Assembly: GCF_028291725.1 (NCBI RefSeq)
Contig: NZ_JAQGNT010000010.1
Location: 1 to 64,000 of the forward strand
DNA: 64,000 nt
Reading direction: 5' to 3'
Source of the DNA: Hydrocarboniphaga sp.
GTDB taxonomy: Bacteria; Pseudomonadota; Gammaproteobacteria; Nevskiales; Nevskiaceae
The position numbers and the translations under genes were made by a program. Within the stretch, counting starts at the first letter, position 1. Each line of letters begins with the position of its first letter. The notes beneath the pieces are model-generated. The model saw only the letters and a list, made by a program, of their open reading frames with translations, had not been told where the DNA came from and searched no databases. This document shows positions 45,993 through 55,065 of the stretch, one piece after another.

Positions 45993-47318
45993 TCAGAACC
46001 CTGGCATCGGCTTCAACCCATAGCTGCTGCCCAGCGACGCCAGCGCCTTGACCCGATCCTTCGCGGCGGGCGTCTGCAATGCGGCGGTGAAGTCGTCGAT
46101 GAATTTCTGCCGGTTCGATGAATCACTGGCACGCGACAGCGCGATGCCCATGTCCTTGGCGATGGTCAGCAATTCATCGTACGAGCCGCTGACCGCAGCC
46201 GCCATGGTCTGGTCGGCTGGCTGCAGCTCGGTCTGCGGGACGCCGACTTCCCAGCCGTGGCGGATGATGTGCTCACCCTGCACGCAGGCGTCGTCGTTCA
46301 GCAGCGCCTTGAACGCGACCGTGTTCGATAGCGGACCGCTCAGCGCCGACTGATCCAGGCAACGGTGATGCGAGATCCGGTCCTGGTAGGCGTGCAGGTA
46401 GATGCCGATCCGTGCATAGCGCGCCTTGTCGCCGACGTAGCTGTCGAAGCTCGAGCTACTGATCGTCGCGCTGCCGTCGGTCGGCGTGCTGATGGTCTGC
46501 TCGCCGGTCGGCACCGTGAACGTGAACGGTGCGGTCTCCTGCTCGGTGGTTTCGACCACCGCCATCTTGCCCTTGATCAGCTTGCCGCCGGCGGGCTGGT
46601 AGCAGGTGCTGCCGGTAGCATAGTCGCCGGCGGTACTGCGCGAGGTGATGCCGTGCGTGCACAGCAGATCGCTGCCGTAGATCGGATCGGCCCAGTGCTT
46701 CACATGGGCCAGCAGCAGTTCGGGAGTGCTGTCGGTGCTGTCGGGATCGAGACCATCGACACTGGCGACCGGCTCGTTGACCTTGCCGCTGTAGGGCGAA
46801 TCGAAATGGAAGAACACGCCGCCGGTTTCGATATTGCTGCGATTCAGGCCGTCGATCGACCGGGTGATCTTGTCGCAGCCGCTCGCATCCGGCGTGGTCA
46901 CACAAGTCGCGGGATCGACGATCAGGGCGCCATTCTTGCCGCGCGGAATGTACTGGTCGACATCCATCGCCTCGCTGTAGGCGGCGATCGTGTAGGCCTG
47001 ACTCCCCGAGAACCCAAGGTACTGCGCGAGATAAAAACTGTAATCCATGTGCAGCACACTGCGTTGCCCGCCGACGCTGGCGGTGTTCAACGCGGCATCA
47101 GTAGCGGAGGCGGAAAACTCCGCGATGCAGTCGCTGGAATCGTCGCCCGGCGGACAGTCCGCGGGCAGCGGGATACAGTTGAAATAGGCGTTGTCGCTGG
47201 AGAAGCAGACGTCGGATGCAAAAGCGCTGGCGGTGGCGCTGAACATGATCGAACACAGGCCCGAGATCAGGTACAGCGCAACCAGCAGCAGCTTACGGCG
47301 GTAGTTTGGCGCGTCCAT
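45993..47318 (-). CDS. Secreted protein, DUF6765/zinc-phospholipase-like
   Basis: A 441-residue protein starting MDAPNYRRKLLLVALYLISG, with a signal peptide ending near ATASAFAS. After it, paired Cys (CFSSDNAYFNCIPLPADC and C) suggest disulfides. A block HMDYSFYLAQYLGFSGSQAY with TIAAYSEAMDVDQYIP and, near the end, YARIGIYLHAYQDRISHHRC have the spaced His/Asp pattern of zinc-dependent phospholipase-C/S1-P1 folds. I place it with DUF6765-like proteins by pattern only. It would act in the periplasm or outside. It is convergent with ettA. Confidence 0.6.
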   Translation of the reverse strand: MDAPNYRRKLLLVALYLISGLCSIMFSATASAFASDVCFSSDNAYFNCIPLPADCPPGDDSSDCIAEFSASATDAALNTASVGGQRSVLHMDYSFYLAQYLGFSGSQAYTIAAYSEAMDVDQYIPRGKNGALIVDPATCVTTPDASGCDKITRSIDGLNRSNIETGGVFFHFDSPYSGKVNEPVASVDGLDPDSTDSTPELLLAHVKHWADPIYGSDLLCTHGITSRSTAGDYATGSTCYQPAGGKLIKGKMAVVETTEQETAPFTFTVPTGEQTISTPTDGSATISSSSFDSYVGDKARYARIGIYLHAYQDRISHHRCLDQSALSGPLSNTVAFKALLNDDACVQGEHIIRHGWEVGVPQTELQPADQTMAAAVSGSYDELLTIAKDMGIALSRASDSSNRQKFIDDFTAALQTPAAKDRVKALASLGSSYGLKPMPGF

Positions 47319-47456
47319 GCGGTGAATCTCCGTTACTCGCCCGGACAATGCTTCGATACTGATGAACGCTGACGGAACGCAGCACAGCCGGGCAGGTATT
47401 ACGATGCTCACTGGCGCGTTTCCTGCACCGACCACCCGCCACCACAAGGAGATCCA

Positions 47457-47954
47457 ATGAGCTTTCGCACCGGCCTGATCTGGGCCAGCCTCGTCTGCCT
47501 CGCCTGCCCGGCCGCCAATGCCAGCGATTGCCGCGACCTCGCCCAAGCGCAGGCGCTGAACTCGACCTTCGAAGCCGACGATGCCGCCAAGCAGGCCGCC
47601 TTGAACAAACACACCGCCGATCGCCTCTACAAAATCGACGCCGAAGCCAAGGCGCTGATCAGCGCCGGCGTCTGGACCGAGACAGACCGCAAGGCCTATT
47701 TCGGCAAGGCGCGTGCGACCGCGGCTTACAGCAAGCTCGAACAGAGCAAGAAAGAGCCGCTGTTTTCAGTGCAGATCGGTCGCAGCACCGCGCCCGGCAT
47801 CAAGGCGGCCAATCCGACCGGCGCCTGTAGCTATGCGCAGGACACGCTCAACGCCTACGACAAGCTGCAGGCCATCACCGATACGCAGTACGACATGCTC
47901 GAGAGCGGCATTGCGGCGGTCGCGCGCGACAAAGGCGTGTCGCTGCCGCCCTGA
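47457..47954 (+). CDS. Small secreted protein of unknown function
   Basis: A 165-residue protein with a signal peptide (MSFRTGLIWASLVCLACPAA, cleavage near NAS-DC) and a good AAGGAG ribosome-binding site. The mature part is helical, with two Cys (SDCRDLAQ and GACSYAQDTL) and Lys/Ala-rich stretches. No family is recognised. It is divergent from the gene at 45993. A periplasmic structural or binding role is possible, nothing more can be said. Confidence 0.6.
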   Translation: MSFRTGLIWASLVCLACPAANASDCRDLAQAQALNSTFEADDAAKQAALNKHTADRLYKIDAEAKALISAGVWTETDRKAYFGKARATAAYSKLEQSKKEPLFSVQIGRSTAPGIKAANPTGACSYAQDTLNAYDKLQAITDTQYDMLESGIAAVARDKGVSLPP

Positions 47955-48057
47955 GGGTCCACGCGGACCGGCGAACCGGCGCTTGTCTAGATCGGCAGCT
48001 GGCTTTCGAATTGCTGCTCGAAACTGGCAACAGAACGGCAACATGAAGGAAGGGGCG

Positions 48058-49326
48058 ATGACACAGGGACCGACGCAGCGCGCTGCACAAAATTCGATAT
48101 ACCGGGCACCGCACGCGCCCGTCCTGCTGAAGGGGCTGAACGCTGCGGGCCGCGCCTGGGGCCGCGACGGCGCGGCCTGGGTGCGCCTGGATACCGACGA
48201 CCTGATACGGCGCGCGCAGGCATCCACCGGCCTGTCCGACTGGGGCGACGAGCCGCTGCGCGAGCCGCTGGAGGTGCTGTGCCACTCGTTCGAAAACGAT
48301 GCGCGCCTGAATCTCGGCGGACGCATCGTCGTGCGCAATTACCTGAAGCGGCTGCTCGAGAACCGGCTGCGCATGCAGCGCGATTTCACTCAGCATCCGG
48401 AAATACTGGACGTCGAAATCCACCGGCCGGTGTTCATCGTCGGCCTGCCGCGCACCGGCTCGACCCTGCTGCAAAGACTGCTGGCGCGCGATCCCGCGGT
48501 GCGCTCGCTGGCGACCTGGGAGATGATCTTCCCGTCACCGCCCCCGGACGATGCGAGCATCGCCACCGATCCGCGCATCGCGCGCGCCGCGTTCCGCATC
48601 AAGATGATGAACTGGGGCGCGCCGGACTTCGTCACCGCGCACGAGCTGGTGGTCGACGAGCCCGAGGAATGCGTCGGCCTGCTGATGACCACCTTGATCA
48701 GCAACGCCTACGAGCTGATGAACGATCTGTCCGGCTATCGCAGCTGGTTCGGGCAGCAGGATCAGCGCGGCTCTTACCGATATTTCAAGCGGCAGTTGCA
48801 GTTGCTGGGCTGGCGCCGGCCGCGCGATCACTGGGTGCTGAAGTGCCCGGTGCACCTGTTCGGCATCAAGGCGCTGCTGGACGTTTTTCCGGACGCGACC
48901 CTGGTGCAGACACATCGCGATCCGGTCAGCGTGATGCCCTCGGTCTGCAGCCTGTTCAGCGTGGTGCAGACCCTGCTCAGCGACTACGCCGACCCGCGCC
49001 TGTTGGGCAGTGACTGGGTGGAGCGCTGGGCCCAGGGCTGCGACGACGCGAGCACATTGCGCGCAGCCGGTGCCGAGCCGCGCTTCGTCGATGTCGCCTA
49101 CAAGCAGATGATCAGCGATCCCTTCGTCGCGGTACGCGATATCTATGCGGCGCGCGGCGAGACGTTCACGCCGGAAGCCGAGGCCGCGATGCGCCGCTGG
49201 CTGGCCGGCAATCCCCAGCACAAGCACGGCAAGCACCAGTACCGGCTCGAGGATTACGGCTTGACTGCGGATCAGGTCAACACGCGTTTTGCGAGCTACC
49301 GTGAAAGGTTTGCTGCGTATTTGTAG
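48058..49326 (+). CDS. Sulfotransferase-family protein
   Basis: A 422-residue protein starting MTQGPTQRAAQNSIYRAPHA after an AGGAAGG motif; an ATG five codons earlier is also possible. The PAPS-binding loop is RPVFIVGLPRTGSTLLQRLL (about 123-142), and the 3'-phosphate site is LVQTHRDPVSVMPSVCSL. The C-terminal part has YRLEDYGLTADQVNTRFASY, common in bacterial members of the sulfotransferase-3-like group. The acceptor is unknown; lipid or hydroxylated fatty-acid acceptors occur in the family. It is not clearly linked to neighbouring genes. Confidence 0.85.
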   Translation: MTQGPTQRAAQNSIYRAPHAPVLLKGLNAAGRAWGRDGAAWVRLDTDDLIRRAQASTGLSDWGDEPLREPLEVLCHSFENDARLNLGGRIVVRNYLKRLLENRLRMQRDFTQHPEILDVEIHRPVFIVGLPRTGSTLLQRLLARDPAVRSLATWEMIFPSPPPDDASIATDPRIARAAFRIKMMNWGAPDFVTAHELVVDEPEECVGLLMTTLISNAYELMNDLSGYRSWFGQQDQRGSYRYFKRQLQLLGWRRPRDHWVLKCPVHLFGIKALLDVFPDATLVQTHRDPVSVMPSVCSLFSVVQTLLSDYADPRLLGSDWVERWAQGCDDASTLRAAGAEPRFVDVAYKQMISDPFVAVRDIYAARGETFTPEAEAAMRRWLAGNPQHKHGKHQYRLEDYGLTADQVNTRFASYRERFAAYL

Positions 49327-49332
49327 GGGGAA

Positions 49333-49408
49333 TCGCGGTCAAGGACCGCTCCTACAGTTGCGAATCGAGCTTGCGCAAAAAGCCTGTAGGAGCGGTCCTT
49401 GACCGCGA
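49333..49408. repeat. REP pair, family D (GTAG-GAGCGGTC type), copy 1
   Basis: Perfectly inverted 24-base arms (49333-49356 and 49385-49408); the element reads GTAGGAGCGGTCCTTGACCG followed by CGA on each strand. It fills the gap between the convergent sulfotransferase and recQ genes. Confidence 0.85.
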
Positions 49409-49415
49409 TGAAGGC

Positions 49416-51296
49416 TTATCGCCCCAGCACTTTCAGAAACGCATCCGCATAGCGCTCCAGTTTGCGCTCACCGAAACCGGGTACCGCGCGCAGCTCGTCG
49501 CGGTCACGCGGATGCATGCGCGCGAGTTCGCGCAGCGTGCGATCGTGCGCGATCACGTAGGCCGGCACGCCTTCGGACTTGGCCAGCTCGAGCCGCACTT
49601 CGCGCAGCGACTCGAACAGCAGCTGCTCGATCGAATCCAGCGGCTGCTCGTCGGGTGCGATGCGGGCAGGTTTTGCGCCACGGGTTTTCGACGCCGGCTG
49701 TGCCGCGTCGCCGGGCGGCAACCAGCGCGCGACGCGCTGGCCGCGCATCACCGCGACCCCGTCGTCGGTGAGCCGCACGACCGGATGCAGATCGCCGGTG
49801 AAGCCGACCCAGCCGGCGGTCACGCAACGCGACAGCGCGCGCTGAATCCAGGCCTCGCTGCGATCGCGCAGCAAGCCGAAAGTCGCGACCCGGGTCAGGC
49901 CATCGCGCTCGAGCCGGTCTTCGGCTTCGCCGCGCAGCAGGCGCACCGCCTGCTTCAATCCATAACGGTTCTGCACACGCGCGACGCCGGACAGCAGCTT
50001 GCGCGCCAGCAGCGAGGCTTCCTCGCTCGACACGTCGTCGACGTTGCCCAGCGCCTGGCAGACGTCGCAGCGGCCGCAGCCGTGCAGGGTTTCGGCCTCG
50101 TCGCCGAAGTAGCGCAGGATCGCGTCGTGACGGCAGGCGGCGCCGTCGGCCCAGCGGATCAGCTCGAGAAAAAGATTCCACTTGTGCTCGACCACGTCGG
50201 GGTCGGGCGTGCCATCGAACGAGGACGGCGACTCCAGCAGCCGCCGGCGCATCGGCAGATCGGATTGCTGCCAGCACATCAGGCCGACCGCGTCGGTGCC
50301 GTCGCGGCCGGCGCGGCCGACCTCCTGGTAATACGCCTCGATGGACCCCGGCGGCCCCAGGTGCACCACGCAGCGCACGTCGCCACGATCGATACCCATA
50401 CCGAAGGCATTGGTCGCGCAGACGATCTCGGCGTCGCCACGCGTGAACGCGGCCTGGGCAGTCGAGCGCGTATCGGGTGACAGGCCGGCGTGATAGACCG
50501 TCGCCTTCCAGCCGGCCGCGGCCAGCCGCGCGCCCTCCTCTTCGGCGAGCCGCCGCGTCGGCGTGTAGACGATCGCCGCGCCGCGGCCGCCGCCGGGCGC
50601 GAATAGCGTCTCCGCCAGCACCGCATCGACCCGCGCCGCGCGTTCACGGCCGCCGCCGATCTCGGCCGCGCGCAGCGCCAGGTTAGGCCGGGCGAATCCG
50701 CGAACCAGCTGCGCGGTATCCGCCGGCAGGCCCAGCCGCACCAGGATTTCGTCGCGGACGATCGGCGTCGCGGTGGCGGTACAGGCCAGGATTCGCGGCG
50801 GCTGCATCTCGCGCAGCAGTTCGCCGAGCTGGCCGTACTCGGGCCGGAAGTCATGCCCCCATTCGCTGATGCAATGCGCCTCGTCGACCGCCACCAGCGG
50901 GCAGCCGAGCCGGCGCAGACGCTCGCGGAAACCCGGCAGCGTCAGGCGCTCGGGTGCGATGTAGATCAGCTTGTATTCGCCGCGGTCGAGCGCGTCGAGC
51001 CGCTCGCGCGCCTCGGCGGCGCCGAGCGTGGAGGCGAAGAAGGTCGCCGGCACGCCGCGCGCCTGCAGCGCGCCGACCTGATCCTGCATCAGCGCGATCA
51101 GCGGCGAAATCACCAGCGTGGTGCCCGGCAGCAGCAGTGCCGGCAGCTGATAGCACAGGCTCTTGCCGCCGCCGGTGGGCGCCACCAGCAGCGCGCGGCC
51201 GGTGTCGAGCAGCGTGTCGATGGCCTCACGCTGGCCGGGACGAAAGGAAGCGTAGCCGAGGCGCGTCAGCGCCGCATCGAGATCGGAGGAAAGCAT
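49416..51296 (-). CDS. recQ: ATP-dependent DNA helicase RecQ
   Basis: A 626-residue superfamily 2 helicase starting MLSSDLDAALTRLGYASFRP. Motif 0 FRPGQREAI, Walker A LVAPTGGGKSLCYQLPAL, DEAH box VAVDEAHCISEWGHDFRPEY and motif VI QEVGRAGRDG are all present. The RQC zinc site (CRHDAILRYFGDE with HGCGRCDVC) and a winged helix follow, and a C-terminal HRDC domain spans the last 80 residues (RTLRELARMHPRDRDELRAV). It acts in recombination and fork repair. Confidence 0.95.
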   Translation of the reverse strand: MLSSDLDAALTRLGYASFRPGQREAIDTLLDTGRALLVAPTGGGKSLCYQLPALLLPGTTLVISPLIALMQDQVGALQARGVPATFFASTLGAAEARERLDALDRGEYKLIYIAPERLTLPGFRERLRRLGCPLVAVDEAHCISEWGHDFRPEYGQLGELLREMQPPRILACTATATPIVRDEILVRLGLPADTAQLVRGFARPNLALRAAEIGGGRERAARVDAVLAETLFAPGGGRGAAIVYTPTRRLAEEEGARLAAAGWKATVYHAGLSPDTRSTAQAAFTRGDAEIVCATNAFGMGIDRGDVRCVVHLGPPGSIEAYYQEVGRAGRDGTDAVGLMCWQQSDLPMRRRLLESPSSFDGTPDPDVVEHKWNLFLELIRWADGAACRHDAILRYFGDEAETLHGCGRCDVCQALGNVDDVSSEEASLLARKLLSGVARVQNRYGLKQAVRLLRGEAEDRLERDGLTRVATFGLLRDRSEAWIQRALSRCVTAGWVGFTGDLHPVVRLTDDGVAVMRGQRVARWLPPGDAAQPASKTRGAKPARIAPDEQPLDSIEQLLFESLREVRLELAKSEGVPAYVIAHDRTLRELARMHPRDRDELRAVPGFGERKLERYADAFLKVLGR

Positions 51297-51408
51297 GCGC
51301 ACAGGATACGGCCAGTAGCACGCAGCTGGCATGACCTACTTCAAAAACCATCCGCGGAAGCGGCGCCGGATCGGCGCCGCTCAATCACTTACTTATTGGC
51401 TTATTGGC

Positions 51409-51810
51409 TCATTGGCCGCTGGCGGCCTTGCGGGCTTTGAACTTCGCCGCCATGTCGCTCTTGCAGGTCGCCGGGTCTGCCGCGCACTTGGCCTTGGCAG
51501 CCTCGGCGTCCGATTTCATTTCCGCCTTCTTCTGCTCGCACGCCTCGGGATTGGCAGCGCACTGCTCTTTCGCCGCTTCGACCTTGGTCTTGGCCGCCGC
51601 CGCCTTCTGCGCACAGTTCGTGTCGGCCGCGCATTTGGCCTTCGCCGTCTCGGCCCTCGCCTTTATCGCGCTGCAGCGCGCCGGATGAGCCGCGCACTGG
51701 GCCGCGACATCGTCGGCGGTCGGCGGCGCGTCCTGCGCCTGCGAGGTACCACACACAGCAAACGACAGCAGCAGCAGCAGCGGCATTGCAAAACGCGATT
51801 CGATACGCAT
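51409..51810 (-). CDS. Periplasmic Cys-repeat helical protein, paralog 1
   Basis: A 133-residue protein with a signal peptide (MRIESRFAMPLLLLLSFAVC, cleavage near SQAQ-DA). The mature part is four Ala/Lys-rich helical units, each with a C-x5/6-C pair: CAAHPARC, CAADTNC, CAANPEAC and CAADPATC. I do not recognise a named family. A near copy lies at 52113 on the same strand, so the two arose by tandem duplication. The paired Cys may form intrahelical-hairpin disulfides or bind metal (inference). Confidence 0.65.
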   Translation of the reverse strand: MRIESRFAMPLLLLLSFAVCGTSQAQDAPPTADDVAAQCAAHPARCSAIKARAETAKAKCAADTNCAQKAAAAKTKVEAAKEQCAANPEACEQKKAEMKSDAEAAKAKCAADPATCKSDMAAKFKARKAASGQ

Positions 51811-51944
51811 GAAAGACTCCCCAGGTGAGGTCGACCCACGATAGATCCGAGAGCTCCGGGCCTGCCCGACTGCCGACAAGCGGCGAGCCCGCGCTCAAGC
51901 CAATTTTGCACCCGAAGACATTACGATTTCGTCAACGGTACTAG

Positions 51945-52103
51945 TAGCCTGTCGGGCTTGGGAGATCGTAGCGAGGGTAAGGGCCTGCTGTGTCCAAGCT
52001 GCGGGCGACCGAGGAAAATATCGAGTCATATTTGACGAGGGCGCCCGCAGTTTGGGCGCAGCGGGCCGAAGCCGCAGTAGATCTTGCCAAGCCCGACAGG
52101 CTG
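51945..52103. mobile_element. MITE-like 159-bp palindromic element
   Basis: The ends are imperfect terminal inverted repeats of about 25 bases, TAGCCTGTCGGGCTTGG at 51945 and its complement ending at 52103. The inside is also largely self-complementary (for example CCAAGCTGCGGGCG against CGCCCGCAGTTTGG), so the whole can fold into one long hairpin. CTAG flanks it on both sides (51941-51944 and 52104-52107), as a 4-bp target duplication would. It has no gene. It sits between the two Cys-repeat genes, 9 bases from the end of the second. Confidence 0.65.
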
Positions 52104-52112
52104 CTAGCGCCG

Positions 52113-52535
52113 TTAGCCCGGAGCTTTCTGTTCCGCGCGCGCTGCCTTGAGCTTGGCCTTCATCTCGGCCTTCTTCTGCTCGCAGGTCGACGGGTCGGAC
52201 GCGCACTCGGCCTTGACCGCCTGCTTCTGCTGTTTGGCCTGCGCCTTCGCCTGCTCGCAGGCGCTCGGGTCGGCGGCGCATTTGTTGTTCAACCCATGCG
52301 CCTTGGTCTTGGCCACCGAGGCCTTGGCGGAGCAGTCGGCGTCCGCCGCGCACTTGCTCTTGGCGGTCGCGGCCTTGGCCTTGATCGCATCACAGCGATC
52401 GGGATGGGCCGCACAGCGGGTCTGGATCTGTTCGGGCGTGGGTGCTGCCTTCTGGTCCTGCGCCTGGGCCGGCAATGCAGCAACGGCAAAGGACAGACTC
52501 AGCAGGGACATCGCAAGGCAGGATCGAAAGCTCAT
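52113..52535 (-). CDS. Periplasmic Cys-repeat helical protein, paralog 2
   Basis: A 140-residue paralog of the protein at 51409. It starts MSFRSCLAMSLLSLSFAVAA with a signal peptide ending near AQAQ-DQ. The mature part again holds four Cys-pair units, CAAHPDRC, CAADADC, CAADPSAC and CASDPSTC, and a Lys/Ala-rich end. The spacing between units is about 20-25 residues, as in paralog 1. A start seven codons earlier is possible but would spoil the signal peptide. Function unknown. Confidence 0.65.
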   Translation of the reverse strand: MSFRSCLAMSLLSLSFAVAALPAQAQDQKAAPTPEQIQTRCAAHPDRCDAIKAKAATAKSKCAADADCSAKASVAKTKAHGLNNKCAADPSACEQAKAQAKQQKQAVKAECASDPSTCEQKKAEMKAKLKAARAEQKAPG

Positions 52536-52615
52536 GAGTAATTCCCAGGTTGACATTGTTAAGCGCTGGCTGTGACTCGCGGCCGGCGCCGCCGTGAAGG
52601 CCGGCTGGCGCTAAG

Positions 52616-53392
52616 ATGCCGGCCATGACCGACGCCCTCGCCTACCGCTGGCGCGCCCGCGCGCTACAGCCGATCTCGTATCCGCAGACCCTGCAGCTGA
52701 GCGGCCTGCTGGGTATCGACCGCCAGAAGGATCTGTTGGTTCGCAACACGCTGCAGTTCGTCAACGGCCTGCCGGCGAACCACGTGCTGCTGACCGGGTC
52801 GCGCGGCACCGGCAAATCCTCGGTGGTCAAGGCGCTGCTGACCGAGTTCGCGACGCGCGGCCTGCGCCTGGTGGAAGTGCCGCCGCATGATCTGGTGGAG
52901 ATGCCGGACATCGTCGCGCCGCTGCGCAAACGCCCCGAGCGCTTCATTTTGTACGTCGACGATTTCTCGGTCGCGGCCAACGATCGCTCGCTGGCGGCGC
53001 TGAAGACCGCGCTCGACGGCGACATCGAGGAGGCGCCGGAGAACGTGCTGATCTATGCAACATCCAACCGCCGCCACCTGATGCCGGAGTTCACTCGCGA
53101 GAACGAGGAATATCGCTGGGAAGGCGAAGAACTGCATCCGGGCGAAAGCACCGAAGAAAAGATTTCACTGTCGGAGCGCTTCGGCCTGTGGCTGTCTTTC
53201 CCGCCGTTCAACCAGGCCCAGTACCTGGATGTGGTGCGCGAACATCTTTCGCAGTTCGGCATCACCGGGCTCGACACCGAAGGCGAGAAAGCCGCGCTGC
53301 GCTGGGCGCTGATGCGCGCGTCGCGCTCGGGCCGGGTCGCCAAGCAGTTCGCGCGTGATTGGGCTGGGCGGCTGGGGCTGGCGAAGCAGTAG
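52616..53392 (+). CDS. DUF815-type AAA+ ATPase
   Basis: A 258-residue single-domain ATPase. LSGLLGIDRQKDLLVRNTLQ and Walker A VLLTGSRGTGKSSVVKALLT, Walker B RFILYVDDFSVAAND, sensor-1 VLIYATSNRRHLMPEF and an Arg-rich C-terminus are those of DUF815 proteins. No transmembrane segment. Its cellular role is not established; it may act as a chaperone-type ATPase. The last bases CAG-TAG merge with the first GTAG of a family B REP pair, so the stop codon comes from the repeat. Confidence 0.87.
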   Translation: MPAMTDALAYRWRARALQPISYPQTLQLSGLLGIDRQKDLLVRNTLQFVNGLPANHVLLTGSRGTGKSSVVKALLTEFATRGLRLVEVPPHDLVEMPDIVAPLRKRPERFILYVDDFSVAANDRSLAALKTALDGDIEEAPENVLIYATSNRRHLMPEFTRENEEYRWEGEELHPGESTEEKISLSERFGLWLSFPPFNQAQYLDVVREHLSQFGITGLDTEGEKAALRWALMRASRSGRVAKQFARDWAGRLGLAKQ

Positions 53393-53465
53393 GTTGGGGT
53401 GAGCGCAGCGAACCCCAACACCAGTTCGGACGAATGTTGGGGTTCGCTGCGCTCACCCCAACCTA
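53389..53465. repeat. REP pair, family B (GTAG-GTTGGGGTGAGC type), copy 1
   Basis: Perfectly inverted 31-base arms (53390-53420 and 53435-53465); each hairpin is GTTGGGGTGAGC-GCA-GCGAACCCCAAC after GTAG. It supplies the stop of the DUF815 gene and separates it from the convergent acyl-CoA-binding protein gene. Confidence 0.88.
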
Positions 53466-53482
53466 CAATCTGCGCGCTAGGA

Positions 53483-53749
53483 TCAGCCGAGCTTCTTCAC
53501 CAACTCCTGCACCTTGGCGATGTACTGCTTCTGCGCGGCCTCGGCCTTGGTGCCCTTGAGCTTGGCCCAGGCGTCGAACTTGGCGCGGTCGACGACGTTG
53601 AGCATGCCCGGACGCGAACCTTTGACGTCACCGTCGCTGCCCTGCTTGAACAGCGAGTACAGCGCGAGCAGATCGTCGTTGCTCGGCTTCTTGGTCAGCT
53701 TGCGGACGTCTTTCTGCGCCTGCTCGAACTGCGTCTTGAGGTCGGACAT
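53483..53749 (-). CDS. Acyl-CoA-binding protein
   Basis: An 88-residue four-helix protein matching the ACBP family over its full length: FEQAQKDVRKLTKKPSNDDL, LALYSLFKQGSDGDV and DRAKFDAWAKLKGTKAEAAQ, with the Y-x-x-x-K-Q/F and K-x-x-A-W-x-x-L-x-G motifs that bind long-chain acyl-CoA. The family is mainly eukaryotic and found in a limited set of bacteria. A link to fatty-acyl supply for lipids in this organism is likely. It lies 15 bases upstream of the end of folA on the same strand. Confidence 0.9.
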   Translation of the reverse strand: MSDLKTQFEQAQKDVRKLTKKPSNDDLLALYSLFKQGSDGDVKGSRPGMLNVVDRAKFDAWAKLKGTKAEAAQKQYIAKVQELVKKLG

Positions 53750-53764
53750 CGTGTGGCTCCTCTT

Positions 53765-54268
53765 CTAGTGGGAATTCTGTCGCCGCAGCGTGATGAAGCT
53801 GTAAGCGTGTAGATGGCGCTCGTCGGCGGCGTGATCCTCGCGCTGGGTCTGGATGAACTGGCCGGCATCGTAATCGGGAAAGCGGGTATCGCCGTCGATT
53901 TGCGCGTGCACCCGGGTCAGATACAGCGTATCCGCGAGCGGCAGCGCCTGCGCGTAAATCTGAGCACCGCCGATCACCATCAGTTCCGCTATTTTTTCGC
54001 GCTCGGCCGCGGTGCAGGCATGATCCAGGCTCTGGAATACCCGGGCGCCCGGCACATCCAATAGCGGATCGCGGCTGATCACCCAGTTGTCGCGCTGCGG
54101 CAGCGGCCGGCCCAGCGACTGCCAGGTCTTGCGGCCCATCAGGATCGTCTTGCCGAGGGTCAGCCGCTTGAAGTGCTGCAAATCCGCCGGCAATTTCCAC
54201 GGCAGGCCGCCTTCACGGCCGATCACGCCGTTCTCGGACGCCGCGACCACCAGCGACAGGTGGATCAT
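53765..54268 (-). CDS. folA: Dihydrofolate reductase
   Basis: A 167-residue enzyme reducing dihydrofolate with NADPH. It starts MIHLSLVVAASENGVIGREG; GLPWKLPADLQHFKRLTLGK holds the Trp and Asp of the active site, TILMGRKTWQSLGRPLP the NADPH loop, and LMVIGGAQIYAQALPLAD the second nucleotide loop. The start lies 2 bases from the thyA stop, so thyA and folA are one operon. Confidence 0.96.
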   Translation of the reverse strand: MIHLSLVVAASENGVIGREGGLPWKLPADLQHFKRLTLGKTILMGRKTWQSLGRPLPQRDNWVISRDPLLDVPGARVFQSLDHACTAAEREKIAELMVIGGAQIYAQALPLADTLYLTRVHAQIDGDTRFPDYDAGQFIQTQREDHAADERHLHAYSFITLRRQNSH

Positions 54269-54270
54269 GG

Positions 54271-55065
54271 CTAGACCGCGACCGGCGCCTTGATGTGCGG
54301 ATGCGGCTCGTAGCCGCTGAGCACGAAATCCTCGAAGCGGAACGAGAACAAGTCGGTCACTTCCGGATTCAAGGTCATCGTCGGCAAGGGCTTCAGGTCG
54401 CGCGAAAGCTGCAGCCGCGCCTGCTCGAGATGGTTGCTGTACAGATGACAGTCGCCGCCAGTCCACACGAACTCGCCGGGCGCAAGGCCGCAGACCTGCG
54501 CGATCATCAGCGTCAGCAGCGCATAGCTGGCGATATTGAACGGCACGCCCAGGAAGATATCCGCGCTGCGCTGGTACAGCTGGCACGACAGCTTGCCGTC
54601 GGCGACATAGAACTGGAACAGCGCGTGGCAGGGCATCAGCGCCATCTGGTCAAGTTCGCCGACGTTCCAGGCACTGACGATCAGGCGCCGCGAATCCGGG
54701 TTGCCGCGGATCTGGTCCAGCAGCAGCTGGATCTGGTCGATATGGCGGCCGTCGGCAGTCGGCCAGCTGCGCCACTGCTTGCCGTAGACCGGGCCGAGCT
54801 CGCCGGTCTCGTCCGCCCACTCGTCCCAGATCGACACCTGATTTTCGCGCAGCCAGGCGACATTGGTCTCGCCGCGCAGGAACCACAGCAACTCGATGAT
54901 GATCGAGCGCAGATGCAGTTTCTTGGTGCTCAGAACCGGGAAGCCCGCGGCCAGATCAAAGCGCATCTGATGGCCGAAAACCGACAGCGTGCCGGTGCCG
55001 GTACGGTCGGATTTGGAGGCGCCCTTATCGAGCACGTGCTGCATCAGATGGAGGTATTGGCGCAT
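54271..55065 (-). CDS. thyA: Thymidylate synthase
   Basis: A 264-residue ThyA-type enzyme. The catalytic Cys is in [17 protein letters not shown], the dUMP-binding block is [20 protein letters not shown], and the end [10 protein letters not shown] is the family end. It starts [20 protein letters not shown]. With the adjacent folA it forms the cycle that makes dTMP and regenerates tetrahydrofolate. Confidence 0.97.
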   Translation of the reverse strand: MRQYLHLMQHVLDKGASKSDRTGTGTLSVFGHQMRFDLAAGFPVLSTKKLHLRSIIIELLWFLRGETNVAWLRENQVSIWDEWADETGELGPVYGKQWRSWPTADGRHIDQIQLLLDQIRGNPDSRRLIVSAWNVGELDQMALMPCHALFQFYVADGKLSCQLYQRSADIFLGVPFNIASYALLTLMIAQVCGLAPGEFVWTGGDCHLYSNHLEQARLQLSRDLKPLPTMTLNPEVTDLFSFRFEDFVLSGYEPHPHIKAPVAV

